Positions 1 to 7,299 of a stretch of 64,000 nucleotides of DNA are shown one piece after another. Both the position numbers and the translations under genes were made by a program. Source of the stretch: Robiginitomaculum sp. (GTDB lineage Bacteria; Pseudomonadota; Alphaproteobacteria; Caulobacterales; Maricaulaceae); assembly GCA_030949705.1 (NCBI GenBank), contig JAUZSF010000025.1, positions 62,001 to 126,000 on the forward strand. Direction: 5' to 3'. The notes beneath the pieces were generated by a model. The model saw only the letters and a list, made by a program, of their open reading frames with translations. It was not told where the DNA came from and did no database searches. The stretch's first letter is position 1. Each line of letters starts with the position of its first letter.

Positions 1-3
1 CTG

Positions 4-549
4 ATGCATACCCCCATTTGTGATTTTGGCTGGCAGGCCCCGGACTTTGACCTGCCGGACACGGATGGCGAAATCCATACTCTGCAAACCTTACGCGGGC
101 CAAAGGGCCTGCTCCTCATGTTCATCTGCAATCATTGTCCCTATGTGCTGGCCATCATTGACCGGCTGGTGCGCGAGGCAAAGGCGGTGCAGGGGCTTGG
201 CGTGGGCGTGGCCGCGATCATGCCCAATGACTGGACGGTCTATCCCGCCGATGCGCCGGACAAAATGGCCGCCTTTGCCAGGAAAAACGGTTTCACCTTT
301 CCCTATCTGATTGATGCAGAGCAAAGCGTAGCCCGCGCCTATGACGCGGTGTGTACACCAGATTTTTTTGGCTTTGATGCGGATTTAGGTTTGCAATACC
401 GGGGCAGGTTGGACGCATCCGGGCGCAATGCTGCATCCCCTGACGCCCGGCGCGAGCTTTATGAAGCCATGCAAATGATTGCAGCGGGGCAGGGCGGTCC
501 ACGCAATCAAACCTCGTCCATGGGTTGCTCGATCAAATGGATGGCGTGA
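4..549 (+). CDS. Thioredoxin-fold (AhpC/TSA-like) family protein
   Basis: A 181-residue cytosolic protein with no signal peptide. Residues 7-17 (FGWQAPDFDLP) resemble the start of AhpC/TSA peroxiredoxin-like domains. A CNHCPYV redox motif lies near residue 42 in the CxxC position of a thioredoxin fold, and the C-terminal SMGCSIKW is typical of this small family of thioredoxin-like proteins. A thiol-disulfide or peroxiredoxin-like role follows from the family; the substrate cannot be read from the sequence. The ATG is only three bases from the window edge, so upstream signals and a longer start cannot be excluded, but the N-terminus aligns well with the family. It is followed by a palindromic repeat and not by a co-directional gene. 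Confidence 0.8.
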   Translation: MHTPICDFGWQAPDFDLPDTDGEIHTLQTLRGPKGLLLMFICNHCPYVLAIIDRLVREAKAVQGLGVGVAAIMPNDWTVYPADAPDKMAAFARKNGFTFPYLIDAEQSVARAYDAVCTPDFFGFDADLGLQYRGRLDASGRNAASPDARRELYEAMQMIAAGQGGPRNQTSSMGCSIKWMA

Positions 550-575
550 GGGGCAGGGCAGTGCTATTCTCACTT

Positions 576-670
576 CGTCGTCCTCCGGCTTGACCGGAGG
601 ACCTATCACGACTCTCGCTTGTCTTCTTCATGGGGAATGGACCCTCCGGTCAAGCCGGAGGGCGACGAGA
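576..670. repeat. Paired palindromic intergenic repeat
   Basis: Two palindromes, CCTCCGGCTTGACCGGAGG at 582-600 and CCCTCCGGTCAAGCCGGAGG at 642-661, are inverted copies of each other about 41 bases apart and are flanked by CGTCG and CGACG. Each arm folds alone and the whole unit can fold as a long hairpin. A degenerate relative lies near 50055. The form is that of a small non-coding dispersed element. It may also act as a terminator for the upstream gene, although there is no T-run. Confidence 0.75.
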
Positions 671-685
671 TTAACAATAGAGCCT

Positions 686-731
686 TACCCCCGACCCGCC
701 TCATAAAGCGCGATGGCGGTGGAGACGTTCA
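686..731 (-). repeat. Duplicated remnant of the rlmB 3' end (copy A)
   Basis: These 46 bases match 1689-1740, the true 3' end of rlmB, except for one block of four mismatches and a 6-base deletion. On the minus strand they still encode the RlmB C-terminal tail LNVSTAIALYEAGRG followed by a TAA stop, but no methyltransferase body precedes it. Together with 1689-1740 it forms a direct repeat around the AT-rich island holding the cysteine-rich protein gene. It could be an attachment-site-like duplication or the scar of a homologous replacement. Confidence 0.75.
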
Positions 732-744
732 AGTAGGAAAAAAG

Positions 745-1506
745 TTAGATGCAACACCCGCCGCCTGGACAGTTTGTCTCATCTGAACAACAAAGTGCGC
801 TACTCCAGCAACACGTAAGACAGCCATCACTACAACATTGCTTGATTTCAACATTATGTCCTTGAGGTTTGGACCTATTGTCGGGTGAAGTTTGAGTTTG
901 CGCAGAGCATTTGCTTTTTGCCCGGCGTATTTGATCTTGTGTTAATGCTATAGGAAAAGCAGAAATATCCAAGCCGATTTCTTTTAGAAACTCATTGTCG
1001 TTATTACCTGTTGGCACGGCCTTGAAAGCAAGTGATGAAACATCTGTCTTAACTTGTAACTGTTGGCCATTCGTCTCAATGATGCCAGCGGGTGATGCAA
1101 TTTTCTGCCATTGACTGACAGGCTGGCCAAGGGTTTCTGGTAAATACAGATCCGCTTGCACAAAAATTGTCTCGGTAAACGAGGTCTGCAAGGACAAGTC
1201 CGGGAACCGGTTTCGAATTTCAGCACCATCTAAAAGCGTAATCCTGATCTTGTAGGAGTATTTTGAGTCAGGTTTGTTGGAAATTATGTCGCCACTTCCA
1301 GCGGTCATGGTAATTTGAGGGGTTGCAGTGATTTTGCCATTCTGGTGGATCGCCATGCGCACATTATAAGCTTGGGTGGAAGAACCCTGACTGTTTCGAA
1401 CGGGGTCAAGCTTGCTTTCGTTCGTTAAAGTCTGGCCATAGGCGTTAACAACCATTAGGTACAAAGTTAGCACTAATAGCGACGTCCAATTGATAGCTAA
1501 CTTCAT
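745..1506 (-). CDS. Secreted protein with cysteine-rich C-terminal tail, unknown function
   Basis: A 253-residue protein that I do not recognise. Residues 1-24 form a signal peptide (hydrophobic core LLVLTLYLMVV, probable cleavage after NAYG or nearby), so it is exported. The middle (about 45-190) is polar and looks like beta-strand segments. The tail from about residue 201 has 11 cysteines, ten of them in the last 30 residues, in CC and CxxCC patterns ending GGGCCI. This suggests a disulfide-knotted or metal-binding tail. The gene is more AT-rich than all its neighbours, has its own near-consensus promoter just upstream and an AAAGG ribosome site, and lies between two copies of the rlmB 3' end, all pointing to acquisition by transfer. 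Both start and stop are unambiguous. No enzymatic motif is visible. Confidence 0.7.
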   Translation of the reverse strand: MKLAINWTSLLVLTLYLMVVNAYGQTLTNESKLDPVRNSQGSSTQAYNVRMAIHQNGKITATPQITMTAGSGDIISNKPDSKYSYKIRITLLDGAEIRNRFPDLSLQTSFTETIFVQADLYLPETLGQPVSQWQKIASPAGIIETNGQQLQVKTDVSSLAFKAVPTGNNDNEFLKEIGLDISAFPIALTQDQIRRAKSKCSAQTQTSPDNRSKPQGHNVEIKQCCSDGCLTCCWSSALCCSDETNCPGGGCCI

Positions 1507-1552
1507 GACGATTGCCTTTGTGTATAATAGTTGTTACTAATCAGTGTTAAGA

Positions 1553-1580
1553 AGTATAATGTGTCATTATAAATTGTCAA
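1553..1580 (-). promoter_or_regulatory. Near-consensus sigma-70 promoter of the cysteine-rich protein gene
   Basis: On the minus strand TTGACA (1575-1580) and TATACT (1553-1558) are separated by 16 bases, about 47 bases upstream of the ATG at 1506. This is the closest match to the sigma-70 consensus I found in the window. It argues that the AT-rich gene is expressed on its own. Confidence 0.65.
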
Positions 1581-1661
1581 TTATCTTGTAATTTGTCTGG
1601 CAATTGGATATTTATGTGTTGTTTATACATAACATATGGTTTAATAACGCGTTGTGCTTGC

Positions 1662-1688
1662 GTTCTTTCTCCCCGGGGGAGAGGGAAC
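1662..1688. repeat. Palindrome with CTCCCC/GGGGAG core
   Basis: An imperfect palindrome (GTTC..CTCCCC..GGGGAG..GAAC) immediately downstream of the rlmB stop. The same CTCCC/GGGAG core occurs at 39604-39622, 39692-39712 and 54958-54976, so it belongs to a dispersed intergenic repeat family. Here it may also terminate rlmB. Confidence 0.55.
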
Positions 1689-2444
1689 TACCCCCGCTTT
1701 GCCTCATAAAGCGCGATGGCGGCGGCGGTGGAGACGTTCAGGCTTTCCATGTCTTTGCTAATGGGGATGCGGGCCAGTTGATCGCAATGCTTGGCGACAT
1801 TGGGACGCAGGCCCTTGCCTTCGGACCCCAGCACCAGACACACCTTGTTGGCCCCATTTAGTGCTTGACCGATGGTGGTGCGGGTTTCCCCGGCCAGGCC
1901 AATGCTGAACCAGCCTGCTTTGGCCAGATCCTCCAGCGTGCGTGAAAGATTGACCACGCCATAATTAGCCACGGTCTCCAAAGCGCCGGTGGCGGCCTTG
2001 GCCAGAACGCCGCTTAGCGGCGGCATGTGGCGCTCTTGCGCGATAATGCCCAGCGCGCCAAAGGCGGCGGCCGAGCGAAAAATGGCGCCGATATTGCGCG
2101 GGTCGGTCACGCCGTCCAGCATCAGAAGCACCCCGTGCGGGCGATCCATGATATCCTCCAGCATGGCCGGGGGCAGCGGGCGGGTCTGCAAAGCCAGGCC
2201 CTGATGCACCGCGCCTTCGGGCAGAAGGGACGAGATTTCAGACGCACTGGCGGGAATGGCGCTAATGCTTTTGGGCAGGGACGCGGCGGCATTCTTGCTG
2301 GCGTATAGCTTTACACACTGGCGCGCCGGATTTTGCAGCGCCGCCATGACCGCATGGGTGCCCCACAGCCAGAAAGCGTTTTCTGATGGCGTTGCGCCCC
2401 CGGAATTACGGGAGGATTTGAGGTGTTTTTTTCGCGCGCTTCAC
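1688..2444 (-). CDS. rlmB: 23S rRNA (guanosine-2'-O-)-methyltransferase RlmB (SPOUT family; one frame break near the start)
   Basis: RlmB methylates the 2'-O of a guanosine in 23S rRNA with SAM (E. coli G2251). The three SpoU motifs are visible: DGVTDPRNIGAIFRS, LVLGSEGKGL and IPISKDMESLNVST, the last two forming the trefoil-knot SAM site near the C-terminus. An uninterrupted frame begins at the ATG at 2347, but family conservation continues upstream (ENAFWLWGTHAV, like the WLYGRHAV of other RlmB proteins). That frame joins a GTG start at 2444 if one base is removed from the seven-T run at 2426-2432. The corrected protein is 251 residues, normal for the family. The gene reads away from the tRNA cluster. 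Its last 52 bases are duplicated at 686-731. Confidence 0.85.
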
Positions 2445-2482
2445 GGCCCTGCCTTATTTGATGAAATTTGTTGAATTTGGCG

Positions 2483-2511
2483 TTGCATAGCTGAGCGACA
2501 ATGTCTATACA
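2483..2511 (+). promoter_or_regulatory. Candidate sigma-70 promoter upstream of the tRNA-tuf cluster
   Basis: TTGCAT (2483-2488), a 17-base spacer, then TATACA (2506-2511), in the 215-base gap between rlmB and tRNA-Tyr and directed at the tRNAs. It is about 150 bases from tRNA-Tyr, so another promoter closer in is possible. The rest of the gap (2512-2659) holds a TTTTTTT run at 2652-2659 and no gene that I can see. Confidence 0.4.
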
Positions 2512-2659
2512 TCGCGGCTCAGGATTCTGTTTAAGTCTTCGCTGTTTCTGCCCGCTGTGTTGGGGCAGGGGGCGGAGGCTGTTTTTTTGATGGGAGAATA
2601 ACGCACATCTTTGCCCTAAAGTGAGGCTATGTGAGGCGGTCCTCTATACGTATTTTTTT

Positions 2660-2745
2660 GGAGGGGTGGTCGAGTGGTTAAAGGCACCAGACTGTAAATC
2701 TGGCCGCGTGAGCGTACGCTGGTTCGAATCCAGCCCCCTCCACCA
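2660..2745 (+). tRNA. tRNA-Tyr (GTA)
   Basis: An 86-base class II tRNA with encoded CCA. The acceptor stem GGAGGGG pairs with CCCCTCC, the anticodon loop CTGTAAA carries GTA, there is a long variable arm, and the T-loop GGTTCGAATCC is intact. It is the first of two tRNAs before the tuf region. Confidence 0.95.
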
Positions 2746-2778
2746 TTTCACATTTGCAACGGCACTGGCGCAGGCAAG

Positions 2779-2852
2779 GCGGGTATAGCTCAATGGTAGA
2801 GTCACAGCCTTCCAAGCTGAAGATGCGGGTTCGATTCCCGCTACCCGCTCCA
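2779..2852 (+). tRNA. tRNA-Gly (TCC)
   Basis: A 74-base tRNA with encoded CCA. The acceptor stem GCGGGTA pairs with TACCCGC, the anticodon loop CTTCCAA carries TCC, and the T-arm reads GGGTTCGATTCCC. It lies 33 bases after tRNA-Tyr and was probably processed from the same transcript. E. coli has tyrU-glyT before tufB, so this order looks ancestral, though tRNA-Thr is missing here. Confidence 0.95.
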
Positions 2853-2961
2853 GCGTCATGATTTTACGGCAAGGGTCTCTGAATTTTTGTTCATCGTGCA
2901 TCCATTCATGCGTTAGGGCGCATCTGGTTGGTATGACGTACACAAATCAGGGAGACGTGTT

Positions 2962-3888
2962 ATGACAAAGATGAAAACTTTTGGTACCATCATAATGGCG
3001 GGTTATGCGCTGGCGGCGGGGGCTTCCCTGGCGGCAGACAGCTATGATTCGCGCGCCCTGGTGCTGCGCGATGTGATGGGCACGGTACATATCCGCACGA
3101 CCGATGGGGCCAAAATTACTGTTGATGTTGACGAGGGCGCGGGTCTGATCGATGCGCCAAAGATTTCCATGCGCAAGGGCGAGGTTCTGGTCCGTGGCAA
3201 GAAAATCCGTTCTGTCAATTGTTCATCCCGTAATGGCAAGGTCAAATTGTCCTTGGGCAAAAGCTGGTTTTCTGGCAAAAAATATCCACTCAAGGATTTT
3301 CCAACCATAACCGTTTCTGTGCCCAGGGGCACGGATTTGGGTATTGCCGGTGGCCGGGTTTTTGGCGAGGCGGGGGATCTTGGCGAAGCTGATATTCAGG
3401 TCAATGGCTGTGGCAATTTTACCATTGGCGATGTGTCCGGCGATCTGGATGCGCAGGTCAATGGTTCTGGTGATTTTATCGCCGGTGACGTGGCCGGTGA
3501 TCTGGATGCCCAGATCAATGGTTCTGGTGATTTAACCGTTGGCAAGGTTGGTGGCAGTGCTGATGCGCAGATCAACGGCTCTGGCGATCTTGTCGTTGGT
3601 GATGTCAGCGATAGTGTGGATGCACAAATCAACGGCTCTGGTGATGTTGAGATTGCTTCTGTCAATGGAGCTTTGGATGCCAGCATTAATGGTTCTGGCG
3701 ACATCAAAATCAAGGGCGGAACGGCGACGCCGTTTCATGCCAGAATTGCCGGTTCTGGTGATGTGGCTTTCCAAGGCCACGCAAATGGAGTAAGTGCGCG
3801 CGTGATTGGCTCGGGTGATATCACTCTGGCCTCGTATGAAGGTGAGTTTCACGCCAGCAAGCGCGGTGTGCACGTAAGAAACGAATAA
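2962..3888 (+). CDS. Exported GIN-domain (DUF2807-like) beta-repeat protein
   Basis: A 308-residue protein with an N-terminal signal peptide (cleavage likely after GASLA, residue 24). Residues 30-130 form an N-terminal region with short VRGKKI-type beta strands. From about residue 146 there are eight units of about 19 residues with the pattern DAQINGSGDLxVGDVxxxL, which fits a right-handed beta-solenoid such as the GIN domain (DUF2807, putative auto-transporter adhesin head domain). No catalytic residues are visible. A surface or periplasmic structural role is inferred from the fold only. RBS GGGAG lies before the ATG. The stop is 50 bases before tuf copy 1, with a stem-loop between, so read-through into tuf is possible. 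The third unit onward is also near-repetitive at DNA level, which suggests recent unit duplication. Confidence 0.75.
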   Translation: MTKMKTFGTIIMAGYALAAGASLAADSYDSRALVLRDVMGTVHIRTTDGAKITVDVDEGAGLIDAPKISMRKGEVLVRGKKIRSVNCSSRNGKVKLSLGKSWFSGKKYPLKDFPTITVSVPRGTDLGIAGGRVFGEAGDLGEADIQVNGCGNFTIGDVSGDLDAQVNGSGDFIAGDVAGDLDAQINGSGDLTVGKVGGSADAQINGSGDLVVGDVSDSVDAQINGSGDVEIASVNGALDASINGSGDIKIKGGTATPFHARIAGSGDVAFQGHANGVSARVIGSGDITLASYEGEFHASKRGVHVRNE

Positions 3889-3894
3889 AGGCGC

Positions 3895-3918
3895 GGCATT
3901 CGGGGTAACCCGGATGCC
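3895..3918 (+). promoter_or_regulatory. Stem-loop between the GIN protein gene and tuf copy 1
   Basis: GGCATTCGGG and CCCGGATGCC form a 10-base-pair stem with one G-U pair, closed by a GTAA (GNRA-type) tetraloop. There is no T-run, so it is more likely an RNA processing or stability element than a terminator. It lies 20 bases before the tuf ATG. Confidence 0.5.
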
Positions 3919-3938
3919 CACAACTATGGGAAGTCGAA

Positions 3939-5114
3939 ATGGCTAAAGAGAAGTTTGAACGCAACAAGCCGCACGTAAACGTTGGCACGGTTGGTCACGT
4001 TGACCACGGCAAGACGACGTTGACGGCGGCGATCACGAAGTATTTTGGTGAGTATAAAGCGTATGACGCGATTGATGCGGCGCCGGAAGAGCGCGCACGC
4101 GGGATCACCATTTCGACGGCTCACGTTGAGTATGAGACGGAAAACCGTCACTATGCGCACGTGGATTGCCCGGGTCACGCCGACTATGTGAAGAACATGA
4201 TCACCGGCGCGGCGCAGATGGATGGCGGTATTTTGGTGGTTTCGGCTGCTGATGGTCCCATGCCACAAACCCGCGAGCACATTTTGCTGGCCCGTCAGGT
4301 TGGTGTGCCGGCGCTGGTTGTGTACATGAACAAGGTTGATCAGGTTGACGATGAAGAGCTGTTGGAGCTGGTGGAAATGGAAATCCGCGAGCTTCTTTCC
4401 TCTTATGATTTTCCTGGCGACGATATTCCGATCATCAAGGGTTCTGCTTTGGCAGCCCTGGATGACAGCAATAAGGAAATTGGCGAGAACAGCATTCGTG
4501 AGCTGATGAAGGCTGTGGATGAATACATCCCGACGCCGGATCGCCCGATTGACCAGCCTTTCCTGATGCCGATTGAAGATGTGTTTTCGATCTCGGGTCG
4601 TGGCACCGTGGTTACGGGCCGTGTTGAACGCGGTGTTGTCAATGTTGGTGACGAAGTTGAGATTGTTGGCATTCGTGACACCAAGAAGACGGTATGTACG
4701 GGCGTTGAAATGTTCCGCAAGCTGCTGGATCGCGGGGAAGCGGGCGACAATATTGGTGCGCTGCTGCGTGGTGTTGAGCGCGACGGTGTTGAACGTGGTC
4801 AGGTTCTTTGCAAGCCGGGTTCGATTACGCCGCATACCAAGTTTGTGGCCGAGGCCTATATCCTGACGAAGGATGAAGGTGGTCGTCACACGCCGTTTTT
4901 TGGTAATTACCGCCCACAGTTTTACTTCCGTACGACGGACGTGACCGGTGTGGTTACCCTGCCTGAGGGCACGGAAATGGTGATGCCTGGGGATAATGTG
5001 AACGTGAATGTCGAGCTGATCCAGCCGATTGCCATGGAAGAGAAACTTCGCTTTGCCATCCGCGAAGGCGGCCGTACCGTCGGCGCCGGCGTGGTCAGCA
5101 AAATTATCGAATAG
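3939..5114 (+). CDS. tuf: Elongation factor Tu (copy 1)
   Basis: EF-Tu (391 residues) delivers aminoacyl-tRNA to the ribosome with GTP. The GTPase motifs are GHVDHGKTT (residues 18-26), DCPGHADY (about 80) and NKVD (about 135); domains 2 and 3 are complete to the C-terminal SKIIE. As far as I can compare, the coding sequence is identical to the second copy at 21654-22829 while the flanks differ from the first base outside the gene. This copy sits between the GIN protein gene and tRNA-Trp, matching the tufB position of E. coli, upstream of secE-nusG. Confidence 0.97.
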   Translation: MAKEKFERNKPHVNVGTVGHVDHGKTTLTAAITKYFGEYKAYDAIDAAPEERARGITISTAHVEYETENRHYAHVDCPGHADYVKNMITGAAQMDGGILVVSAADGPMPQTREHILLARQVGVPALVVYMNKVDQVDDEELLELVEMEIRELLSSYDFPGDDIPIIKGSALAALDDSNKEIGENSIRELMKAVDEYIPTPDRPIDQPFLMPIEDVFSISGRGTVVTGRVERGVVNVGDEVEIVGIRDTKKTVCTGVEMFRKLLDRGEAGDNIGALLRGVERDGVERGQVLCKPGSITPHTKFVAEAYILTKDEGGRHTPFFGNYRPQFYFRTTDVTGVVTLPEGTEMVMPGDNVNVNVELIQPIAMEEKLRFAIREGGRTVGAGVVSKIIE

Positions 5115-5142
5115 GCCATTCCACAGGTCATTGCGGCGGCAT

Positions 5143-5218
5143 AGGGGTGTAGCTCAGTTGGTAGAGCATCGGTCTCCAAAACCGAGGGTCGGGGGTTCGA
5201 GTCCCTCCGCCCCTGCCA
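5143..5218 (+). tRNA. tRNA-Trp (CCA)
   Basis: A 76-base tRNA with encoded CCA. The acceptor stem AGGGGTG pairs with CGCCCCT, the anticodon loop CTCCAAA carries CCA, and the T-arm reads GGGGTTCGAGTCCC. It lies 28 bases after tuf and 59 before secE, the usual proteobacterial position for tRNA-Trp, so it is probably cut from a tuf-secE transcript. Confidence 0.96.
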
Positions 5219-5245
5219 GCCGCAACCATTGATTTGGCGTAAAAT

Positions 5246-5262
5246 TGGGCGTTCAACGCCCA
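5246..5262 (+). promoter_or_regulatory. Small stem-loop before secE
   Basis: TGGGCGT and ACGCCCA form a 7-base-pair stem around a TCA loop, 15 bases before the secE start and just before its AAGGA ribosome site. It may mark the 3' processing region after tRNA-Trp or modulate secE translation. Confidence 0.35.
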
Positions 5263-5277
5263 GGTAAGGAACACAAC

Positions 5278-5493
5278 ATGGCGCAAGCCAAGACTAAAAA
5301 ACGGACCAATCCCGTCGCTTTTGTGCGTGAAGTACGCCAAGAGGGACGCAAGGTTACGTGGACAACCTGGAAAGAAACGCTGGTCACCTCCATCATGGTG
5401 TTCATCATGGTGGCGTTGGCCGCGGCGTTTTTCTTTCTGGTGGACCTGACCATCAGCAGTGCAGTCAAATTTATTCTGGCACTGGGAGCGTAA
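5278..5493 (+). CDS. secE: Preprotein translocase subunit SecE
   Basis: A 71-residue inner-membrane subunit of the SecYEG channel. The conserved cytosolic amphipathic segment (FVREVRQEGRKVTW, residues 15-28) and one C-terminal transmembrane helix (about 38-60) are present, the short single-span form usual in alphaproteobacteria. The ATG at 5278 is preferred over an upstream in-frame start at 5245 because AAGGA lies just before it and the shorter protein matches the family. nusG follows three bases after the stop, so the two are co-transcribed. Confidence 0.93.
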   Translation: MAQAKTKKRTNPVAFVREVRQEGRKVTWTTWKETLVTSIMVFIMVALAAAFFFLVDLTISSAVKFILALGA

Positions 5494-5496
5494 ATC

Positions 5497-6030
5497 ATGG
5501 CCGACGCAAAATGGTACATTGTCAACGCCTATTCCAACTTCGAAAAGAAGGTGGCCGAGGCGATCAAAAGCGAAGCCAAGAATAAGGAACTGGAAGATCT
5601 GTTTGAAGAAATTCTGGTGCCGACCGAGGAGATTGTCGAGGTGCGCCGTGGCCGCAAGGTAACGTCGGAGCGTAAATTTTTCCCCGGTTATGTGTTGGTC
5701 AAAATGGTGATGACGGATGATGCCTATCATCTGGTCAAGAACACACCGAAAGTCACCGGCTTTCTGGGGCAGGGCAACACGCCGCTTCCCGTATCAGATG
5801 CCGAAGTGGCGCGCATTGTTGGCCAGGTCGAAGAAGGGGTCGAGCGTCCGCGTCCGACCATTATTTTCGATGTTGGCGAGAAAGTGAAAGTGCTCGATGG
5901 GCCCTTTCAATCCTTTGAAGGCCTGGTTGAAGAGGTCGACGAGGAACAGGCCCGGCTCAAGGTTGCGGTGTCTATTTTTGGACGCTCCACCCCGGTCGAG
6001 CTGGAATACGAACAGGTGGAAAAGCTCTAG
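5497..6030 (+). CDS. nusG: Transcription termination/antitermination factor NusG
   Basis: A 177-residue protein that binds RNA polymerase and links it to Rho or the ribosome. The N-terminal NGN domain starts WYIVNAYSNFEKKVAEA and contains FFPGYVLVKM near residue 55. A C-terminal KOW domain (DVGEKVKVLDGPF, about residue 126) is complete. It forms a two-gene unit with secE, as in nearly all bacteria. Confidence 0.96.
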   Translation: MADAKWYIVNAYSNFEKKVAEAIKSEAKNKELEDLFEEILVPTEEIVEVRRGRKVTSERKFFPGYVLVKMVMTDDAYHLVKNTPKVTGFLGQGNTPLPVSDAEVARIVGQVEEGVERPRPTIIFDVGEKVKVLDGPFQSFEGLVEEVDEEQARLKVAVSIFGRSTPVELEYEQVEKL

Positions 6031-6128
6031 GGTTTTTTCCATTCATCTGTGTGGGAGGCGTGCCAGCAAGACCATAGGTCCGCCGCACCACGCAAACTTA
6101 TCGCCCTGCCAGGGCAATGGAGTGAAAC
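6031..6128 (+). promoter_or_regulatory. nusG-rplK spacer, probable leader of the L11 operon
   Basis: A 98-base gap starting with a TTTTTT run after the nusG stop, followed by a GTGGGAGG segment and a small hairpin GCCCT-GCC-AGGGC (6103-6115) just before the rplK start. In other proteobacteria the L11 promoter and L1 binding site lie here. I do not see a clear -35/-10 pair. Confidence 0.35.
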
Positions 6129-6557
6129 ATGGCGAAGAAAATTGACGGCTATATCAAGCTGCAAGTCCCCGCTGGTGCGGCCAATCCGGCTCCGCCAATT
6201 GGCCCGGCTCTGGGTCAGCGCGGTGTAAATATTATGGAATTCTGCAAGGCCTTTAATGCCAAAACGCAGGAAATGGAAAAGAACATGCCGATCCCGACCG
6301 TGATCACGGTCTATGCGGACAAGTCCTTTACCTTCATCACCAAAACCCCGCCAGCCAGCTATTACCTGAAAAAGGCAGCCAAGCTGTCCAAGGGGGGGGC
6401 CGAGCCTGGCCGTACGGTCGCTGGCAGCGTGACCATGGCGCAATGCCGCGAAATCGCCGAAGCCAAAATGGCGGATTTGAATGCGGTTGATCTGGATGCA
6501 GGGCAAAAAATTATTGCGGGTTCTGCACGTTCCATTGGTCTTGAGGTAACGGAGTAG
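6129..6557 (+). CDS. rplK: 50S ribosomal protein L11
   Basis: A 142-residue protein of the L7/L12 stalk base that binds 23S rRNA at the GTPase-associated centre. The N-terminal domain has the conserved [20 protein letters not shown] segment with the proline-rich switch region. The C-terminal RNA-binding domain ends in [24 protein letters not shown]. It is followed by rplA with a 3-base gap. Confidence 0.97.
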   Translation: MAKKIDGYIKLQVPAGAANPAPPIGPALGQRGVNIMEFCKAFNAKTQEMEKNMPIPTVITVYADKSFTFITKTPPASYYLKKAAKLSKGGAEPGRTVAGSVTMAQCREIAEAKMADLNAVDLDAGQKIIAGSARSIGLEVTE

Positions 6558-6560
6558 ATC

Positions 6561-7259
6561 ATGGCTAAGTATGGAAAAAGAATGCAGTCTGCGATTGCCA
6601 ATGTTGATCGCAAGAAAGCCTATAGCGTTGCGGATGCCGTGGCACTGGTGAAGAAAAACGCAACGGCCAAATTTGATGAAACCATCGAAGTGGCCATGAA
6701 TTTGGGTATTGATCCGCGCCATGCCGACCAGATGGTTCGTGGTGTGGTGCCGCTGCCTAATGGTACGGGCCGTTCGGTACGGGTTGCCGTATTTGCCAAG
6801 GATGCCAAAGCCGAAGAAGCCAAAAAGGCTGGTGCGGATGTGGTTGGCGCCGAAGATCTGATGGAACAGATCCAGCGCGGCGAGATCAATTTTGACAAAG
6901 TGATCGCCACGCCGGACATGATGCCTCTGGTTGGGCGACTGGGTAAGATCCTGGGGCCACGCGGCATGATGCCAAACCCCAAAGTCGGTACCGTGACCCC
7001 CAATGTGGCCAAGGCCATTGAGGATTCCAAAGGCGGTGCCGTGGAATTTCGTGCCGAAAAGGCCGGTGTGATCCATGCCGGTGTTGGCAAGGCCAGCTTT
7101 GATGAAAAAGCGCTTCTTGAAAATGTTCAGGCATTTTTGAATGCGGTGATCAAGGCCAAGCCATCAGGCGCCAAGGGCACGTTTGTCAAGAAAATCGCCA
7201 TCAGCTCCACCATGGGGCCGGGCGTTGTGATCGATGTGGCCAGCGCCTCATCGAGTTGA
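6561..7259 (+). CDS. rplA: 50S ribosomal protein L1
   Basis: A 232-residue L1 stalk protein that helps release deacylated tRNA. Family motifs [21 protein letters not shown] (about 34-54) and the central [15 protein letters not shown] (about 125-139) are present. In E. coli L1 represses its own operon by binding the rplK leader; the same is plausible here. The operon then breaks at a leader region before rplJ. Confidence 0.97.
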   Translation: MAKYGKRMQSAIANVDRKKAYSVADAVALVKKNATAKFDETIEVAMNLGIDPRHADQMVRGVVPLPNGTGRSVRVAVFAKDAKAEEAKKAGADVVGAEDLMEQIQRGEINFDKVIATPDMMPLVGRLGKILGPRGMMPNPKVGTVTPNVAKAIEDSKGGAVEFRAEKAGVIHAGVGKASFDEKALLENVQAFLNAVIKAKPSGAKGTFVKKIAISSTMGPGVVIDVASASSS

Positions 7260-7269
7260 ATATGAGAAT

Positions 7270-7285
7270 CCGGGCTTCGGCCCGG
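7270..7285 (+). terminator. UUCG hairpin after rplA
   Basis: CCGGGC-TTCG-GCCCGG is a perfect 6-base-pair stem with a stable UUCG loop, 10 bases after the rplA stop. No T-run follows, so it probably attenuates or protects the 3' end rather than fully terminating. Confidence 0.55.
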
Positions 7286-7299
7286 CTAGGTGCCCTGCG

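Noticed and set aside
3410..3830. Regular 57-base repeats, considered as a CRISPR array
   Set aside because: The repeats are in one reading frame, code for a beta-solenoid pattern, vary at synonymous sites, and have no unique spacers.
3924..4889. A 321-residue open frame on the minus strand across tuf copy 1 (and its twin at 21627-22604)
   Set aside because: It is the antisense shadow of a highly biased tuf gene; it has no ribosome site and the sense protein is certain.
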